Part shown: positions 15,894 through 19,664 of the stretch, piece after piece | Layout: every line of letters starts with the position of its first letter | Position numbering within the stretch: position 1 is the stretch's first letter | Source of the DNA: DATJPD01 sp036394195 | GTDB taxonomy: Bacteria; Pseudomonadota; Alphaproteobacteria; CACIAM-22H2 | Direction of reading: 5' to 3' | Assembly (NCBI GenBank): GCA_036394195.1 | Contig: DASWFO010000084.1 | Span: 1 to 19,664 of the forward strand | DNA length: 19,664 nucleotides | Position numbers and translations under genes: made by a program | The notes under the pieces: generated by a model | What the model was told of the DNA's origin: nothing | Seen by the model: the letters and a program-made list of their open reading frames with translations, nothing else | Databases searched by the model: none

Positions 15894-16763
15894 ATGGATC
15901 CGCTGTTTTTCCTCATCCAAGTCCTGAACGGCGTTCAATACGGGCTGCTGCTGTTCCTGATCGCAAGCGGCCTGACGCTGGTGTTCGGGATCCTCCAGGT
16001 GATCAACCTAGCGCACGGCTCGTTCTACATGATCGGCGCGTATCTCGCGTTCTGGCTGACCGCCCGGTCCGGCAGCCTGTGGATCGCGATCCTCGGCGGG
16101 CTGCCGCTGGCGCTGCTTCTCGGATTCGCGGTCGAGCGGCTGATGATCCGCTTCCTGTACAAGCGCGACCACCTGACCCAGGTGCTGCTGACCTACGGCC
16201 TGATCCTGATCCTGAACGAGGCGCAGCGGCTGATCTTCGGCAGCGACGTGCACGGCGTGCCGGTTCCCGAGATATTCGCGGGCTCGATCCAGCTGACCGA
16301 CACCCTGTCCTATCCGGTGTACCGGCTGGCCGTCTCCGGCATCTGCCTGATCCTCGTCATCCTGATGATGGTGGTGATCCAGACGACGCGGCTCGGGATG
16401 TATATCCGCGCCGGCTCGGTCAACCGCGAGATGGTGCAGCTGCTGGGCGTCGACGTGCAGCGGCTGTGCACCCTGGTCTTCGCCGCGGGCGCCGGGCTTG
16501 CCGCCTTCGCCGGCATGGTTGCTGCACCGCTGTCGTCCGTCTATCCGGGAATCGGCGAGCACATCCTGATCATCTGCTTCGTCATCGTGGTGATCGGCGG
16601 CATCGGCTCGATCAAGGGAGCGTTCATCGCGGCCCTGCTCGTCGGCCTCGCCGACACGTTCGGAAAGATCGCGGTCCCGGAATTCGCCAGCATGTCGGTC
16701 TACGCCGTCATGGCGGCGATCCTCCTGTGGCGCCCGCAAGGCCTGTTCGGCCGCGCCGGATGA
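15894..16763 (+). CDS. livH: Branched-chain-type ABC transporter permease LivH
   Basis: This 289-aa inner-membrane permease carries the LivH signature near the start (VINLAHGSFYMIGAY, 36-50), multiple hydrophobic segments, and the conserved cytoplasmic GGIGSIKGAF loop near 235-244. It ends in LLWRPQGLFG, typical for the family. It forms the channel with LivM. The ATG has no good Shine-Dalgarno, and the terminator hairpin ends only 9 bp upstream, so it is probably expressed at a lower level than the binding protein. The stop overlaps the livM start by 4 bp (ATGA). Confidence 0.93.
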   Translation: MDPLFFLIQVLNGVQYGLLLFLIASGLTLVFGILQVINLAHGSFYMIGAYLAFWLTARSGSLWIAILGGLPLALLLGFAVERLMIRFLYKRDHLTQVLLTYGLILILNEAQRLIFGSDVHGVPVPEIFAGSIQLTDTLSYPVYRLAVSGICLILVILMMVVIQTTRLGMYIRAGSVNREMVQLLGVDVQRLCTLVFAAGAGLAAFAGMVAAPLSSVYPGIGEHILIICFVIVVIGGIGSIKGAFIAALLVGLADTFGKIAVPEFASMSVYAVMAAILLWRPQGLFGRAG

Positions 16764-17734
16764 CGCCGACACCCCGCATCCTCGGTTGGGTCGCTCTGGC
16801 CGCCGTGATTCTGTTGGCGCTCGTGCCGCAATTCGCCGACCGCTATTACATCCAGCTGCTGACCCGGATCATGAGCTCGGCGATCTTCGCCATGAGCCTC
16901 GGCCTGCTGGTGAGCGGCGCCGGGCTGGTCAGCCTCGGCCATGCCATGTTCTTCGGGCTCGGCGCCTATCTGCTGGTGCTGCTGTCGCCGGCCGGCGAAG
17001 GCGTCAGCATCTGGTGGGCGGTGCCGGCGACCATGGGCATCGTCGCGGCGGCCGCGCTCGTCACCGGCGCGCTCGCCGTGCGCACGAGCGGCATCTATTT
17101 CATCATGCTGACGCTCGCCTTCGGCGAGATGCTGTTCTACCTGTTCCACGATTGGAAAGTCCTCGGCGGCTCCGACGGGATCTATGTGGATTTCCGACCG
17201 ACCGTGACTGCTTTCGGCACCACCTTGCTGTCGCTCGATGACCGGCCGACGCTGTTCTACGTGGTGCTCGGGCTGATGGTCGCCACGTATCTCGCCATCG
17301 GGATGCTGCTGAACGCGCCGTTCGGGCGCACGATCCTCGGCATCCGGGCGAACGAGCAGCGGATGGAGGCTCTCGGCTACAACGTCTACGCCTACAAGCT
17401 GGTCGTGTTCGCGATGGCCGGCGCCATAGCCGGCCTGGCCGGGTTCCTGTACGCGACCCAATATCGGTCCGTGAACCCGGAGCTGTTTAGCTGGCGCGAG
17501 TCGGGCTTGGTGCTGATGATGGTGATCCTGGGTGGCCTGCGCGCGCGCCTGGGACCGGCGATCGGCGCGTTCGCCCTGGTCCTGGTCGAAGAAGCCCTGC
17601 AGGCGCTCACGGACAATTGGCTGATCGCGATCGGGGTATTCGTGATCCTGGCCGTTCTGCTGCTGCCGAACGGTTTGGCCGACCTGGCCAGTCATCGGCC
17701 GTGGCGCGATCGCAAGGCGCCGCAGCATGGCTGA
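16760..17734 (+). CDS. livM: Branched-chain-type ABC transporter permease LivM
   Basis: This 324-aa permease has the LivM motif SLGHAMFFGLGAY (58-70), the RTSGIYFIMLTLAFGEM segment that follows it in the family, GRTILGIRANEQRMEALGYN (the cytoplasmic coupling region), and the late GGLRARLGPAIGA loop. About eight to ten hydrophobic segments are visible. The start is the ATG at 16760 overlapping the livH stop. The long open frame further upstream is livH read in another frame. The end overlaps livG by 8 bp. Confidence 0.93.
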   Translation: MTPTPRILGWVALAAVILLALVPQFADRYYIQLLTRIMSSAIFAMSLGLLVSGAGLVSLGHAMFFGLGAYLLVLLSPAGEGVSIWWAVPATMGIVAAAALVTGALAVRTSGIYFIMLTLAFGEMLFYLFHDWKVLGGSDGIYVDFRPTVTAFGTTLLSLDDRPTLFYVVLGLMVATYLAIGMLLNAPFGRTILGIRANEQRMEALGYNVYAYKLVVFAMAGAIAGLAGFLYATQYRSVNPELFSWRESGLVLMMVILGGLRARLGPAIGAFALVLVEEALQALTDNWLIAIGVFVILAVLLLPNGLADLASHRPWRDRKAPQHG

Positions 17735-18482
17735 CGCGGTCCTGGAAACCGAAGCCCTGACCAAGCGTTTCGGCGGCCTGGTGGCGGTGGACGGGGTGGG
17801 TTTGCGGGTCGCGGCCGGCGAGGTTCACGCGATCATCGGCCCAAACGGCGCCGGCAAGACAACGCTGCTCAACCTGCTCTCGGGCGCCCTGCCACCGAGC
17901 GGCGGGCGCGTGCGCTTCCACGGCCGCGACGTGACGGGGCTGCCCGCGCACCGGCTGTCCCGCCTCGGTTTCGGCCGCAGCTTCCAGCGAACCAACATCT
18001 TTCCCGAGTTTACCGTCCACGAGAATTGCTGGCTCGGCGCCCAGTCGCGCCTGCCGAGCTCGATGCGCTTCGTCCGGCCGGCGAAGAAGATCGCGGCGGT
18101 GGCGGCGCGCACCGACCTTGCGTTGACGATGGTCGGCCTCGGCGGACGCGCCGATGCGGTCGCGGCGTCGCTCAGCCACGGCGAGCAGCGCCAGCTCGAG
18201 CTCGGCGTGATGCTGGCCACCGAGCCGACACTGCTGCTCCTCGACGAGCCGATGGCCGGGATGAGTGCCGCCGAATCGAGCCGCATGGTGGACCTGCTGC
18301 GCCGGCTTCGCCGCGACCACACGCTGGTCCTGATCGAGCACGACATGGACGCGGTGTTCGCGGTCGCCGACGTGATCACCGTCATGGTCAACGGGGCGGT
18401 GCTGGCGAGCGGCCCGCCGGAGAAGATCCGCGAAAGCCGGGCGGTGCAGGACGCCTATCTCGGCGGCACGGAGGCGGCGTGA
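17727..18482 (+). CDS. livG: Branched-chain-type ABC transporter ATP-binding protein LivG
   Basis: This 251-aa cytoplasmic ATPase has Walker A GPNGAGKTT (38-46), FQRTNIFPEFTVHEN in the Q-loop region (86-100), the LivG-type signature LSHGEQ (149-154), Walker B LLLLDEP (169-175) followed by MAGMSAAE, and the switch His205 (IEHDMDAVF). All catalytic motifs are intact. It pairs with LivF to energise LivHM. The start overlaps livM by 8 bp, and its stop overlaps the livF GTG. Confidence 0.94.
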   Translation: MADAVLETEALTKRFGGLVAVDGVGLRVAAGEVHAIIGPNGAGKTTLLNLLSGALPPSGGRVRFHGRDVTGLPAHRLSRLGFGRSFQRTNIFPEFTVHENCWLGAQSRLPSSMRFVRPAKKIAAVAARTDLALTMVGLGGRADAVAASLSHGEQRQLELGVMLATEPTLLLLDEPMAGMSAAESSRMVDLLRRLRRDHTLVLIEHDMDAVFAVADVITVMVNGAVLASGPPEKIRESRAVQDAYLGGTEAA

Positions 18483-19210
18483 GCTCCGCGCCTGGCATCG
18501 AAGCCCCTCTCATAGAAGCAAGGGGCCTGCACACGTATTACGGCGAGAGCCATATCCTGCGCGGCGTCGACTTCACGCTCGCCCCCGGCGAGACCGTGGC
18601 CCTCCTCGGCCGCAACGGCATGGGCAAGACGACGACGCTGCGCTCGATCATGGGCCTGACGCCGCCGCGGCACGGCGAGGTCCGTATTCGCGGTGCGGTG
18701 ATGACCGGCGCTCCGGCCCACAAGATCGCCCGCGCGGGCATCGCGCTCGTGCCCGAGGGCCGCGGCATTTTTGCGAACCTGACGGTGCGCGAGCATCTGG
18801 TCATGGCCGCGGCCCCGGCGCGCGGCGGCCGCGAGGCCTGGACATTGCCGCTGGTGCTCGAGCTGTTCCCGCGGCTGGCCGAACGGCTCAGCCATTTCGG
18901 GAACCGGCTTTCCGGCGGCGAGCAGCAGATGCTGACCATCGGCCGTGCCCTGATGACCAATCCCGACGCGCTGATCCTCGACGAGGCGACCGAGGGGCTG
19001 GCGCCGCTGATGCGCCAGGAGATCTGGCGGGTGATCCGCCGCGTCAAGCAAGCCGGGTTGGCGACGGTGGTCGTGGACAAGAACACGACCACCTTGCTGG
19101 ATCTTGCCGATCATGCGGTCATACTGGTCAAGGGCCGCGTTGTGTTTTCCGGTACCGCGGCGGAGCTCAAGGCGCAGCCCGACCTGCTCACCACCCATCT
19201 TGGCGTATGA
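18479..19210 (+). CDS. livF: Branched-chain-type ABC transporter ATP-binding protein LivF
   Basis: This 243-aa ATPase starts at a GTG that overlaps the livG stop (GTGA) with GGAGG four bases upstream; no ATG fits. Walker A is GRNGMGKTT (44-52), followed by VPEGRGIFANLTVREHL (91-107), the LivF hallmark. The signature is LSGGEQ (144-149) and Walker B is ALILDEATEGLAP (164-176). The switch region reads VVVDKNTTTLLDLAD (197-211), where most LivF proteins have Glu-Gln-Asn and most other ABC ATPases a His. It is the second ATPase subunit of the transporter. Confidence 0.93.
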   Translation: MSSAPGIEAPLIEARGLHTYYGESHILRGVDFTLAPGETVALLGRNGMGKTTTLRSIMGLTPPRHGEVRIRGAVMTGAPAHKIARAGIALVPEGRGIFANLTVREHLVMAAAPARGGREAWTLPLVLELFPRLAERLSHFGNRLSGGEQQMLTIGRALMTNPDALILDEATEGLAPLMRQEIWRVIRRVKQAGLATVVVDKNTTTLLDLADHAVILVKGRVVFSGTAAELKAQPDLLTTHLGV

Positions 19211-19224
19211 CCTCGATGACATGA
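19207..19224 (+). other. Five-codon minicistron linking livF and the hydrolase gene
   Basis: The ATG at 19207 overlaps the livF TGA (ATGA). It reads Met-Thr-Ser-Met-Thr and stops at a TGA that overlaps the hydrolase ATG at 19221 (again ATGA). It could pass terminating ribosomes to the hydrolase start, which has no Shine-Dalgarno of its own. This may be chance. Confidence 0.25.
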
Positions 19225-19664
19225 CGTCGCAATTCATCGACATCGACGGGGCGCGGCTCGAATTCCTGCGCATCCCGGGCGGTGTGGCGCCGCCGCTGGT
19301 GTTCCTCCACGAAGGGCTCGGCAGCGTGGCGATGTGGCGCGACTTTCCCACCAAGGTCGCGGCCGCCACCGGCGCCGAGACCGTGGTGTATAGCCGGCGC
19401 GGCTACGGGCGCTCGGCGCAGCTCGCGCGACCGCGGACCGTCGATTACATGCATCACGAAGCACGCGTCGTGCTGCCGCAGCTCGTCGCAAGTCTCGGCC
19501 TCCGCCGGCCGATCATGGTCGGGCACAGCGACGGTGCCTCGATCGCGTTGATCGCCGCCGGCAGCGGCTTTGCGGCGGCGGGACTGGTCCTGATGGCGCC
19601 GCATGTGTTCGTGGAAGACGTCACGGTCGCAGCAATCGCCGCCGCCAAAGAGGCCTATCGGACC
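19221..19664 (+). CDS. Alpha/beta-hydrolase fold enzyme (C-terminus outside the window)
   Basis: The frame is open for 148 codons from the ATG at 19221 to the window end. The visible part has the oxyanion-hole turn FLHEGLGS (28-35), the YSRRGYGRS strand-turn (57-65) and the nucleophile elbow GHSDGAS (101-107) with Ser103 as the likely nucleophile. The acid and His of the triad would lie beyond the edge. Hydrolases of this kind occur in aerobic benzoate clusters and may act as lactonases or thioesterases that clear dead-end CoA esters, but the substrate here is unknown. It starts 10 bp after livF, with which it is probably co-transcribed. Confidence 0.85.
   Translation, partial: MTSQFIDIDGARLEFLRIPGGVAPPLVFLHEGLGSVAMWRDFPTKVAAATGAETVVYSRRGYGRSAQLARPRTVDYMHHEARVVLPQLVASLGLRRPIMVGHSDGASIALIAAGSGFAAAGLVLMAPHVFVEDVTVAAIAAAKEAYRT

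Overview
The window reads as chromosomal DNA of a GC-rich, aerobic alphaproteobacterium (Rhodospirillales/Hyphomicrobiales type). The grounds are the GC-rich codon use, Tat-exported solute-binding proteins, dense ATGA/GTGA overlapping operons and an alphaproteobacterial-style benzoyl-CoA epoxidation (box) cluster. No database search was run, so the taxon is an inference. Every stretch longer than 300 bases contains a gene. I see no tRNA, rRNA, insertion sequence, phage gene or CRISPR array.

Region 1 (1-3284). The left edge holds the signal-peptide start of a gene running off the window (minus strand) and a GT9-like protein fused to a DUF6165-type domain (minus). Facing them are a phytanoyl-CoA dioxygenase (PhyH)-like oxygenase and a 126-aa protein of unknown function (plus).

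Region 2 (3403-7213, plus). This is a compact polar amino-acid ABC uptake operon in the order Tat-exported binding protein, permease, permease, PhyH-type Fe(II)/2-oxoglutarate oxygenase, ATPase. The oxygenase gene sits inside the transporter operon and overlaps the ATPase gene, so the imported molecule is probably hydroxylated on entry. The binding protein keeps the Arg and Asp that normally hold an amino acid's carboxylate and amino groups.

Region 3 (7217-8559). Two exported proteins of unknown function, one with a signal peptide and one lipoprotein, are divergently transcribed and separate the two metabolic systems.

Region 4 (8567-19664). This is an aerobic benzoate island. boxC-boxB and boxR run on the minus strand. 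On the plus strand are a benzoate-CoA ligase, a five-gene branched-chain-type ABC transporter and the start of an alpha/beta hydrolase. The expected flow is uptake by the Liv-type transporter, CoA activation by the ligase, epoxidation by BoxB, and ring cleavage by BoxC to 3,4-dehydroadipyl-CoA semialdehyde plus formate, with BoxR repressing until benzoyl-CoA accumulates. The reductase boxA and the semialdehyde dehydrogenase boxD are not in the window. Two control regions, upstream of boxC and between boxR and the ligase gene, carry TGCA-N6-TGC(A/C) elements next to recognisable promoters. These are the best candidate BoxR operators.
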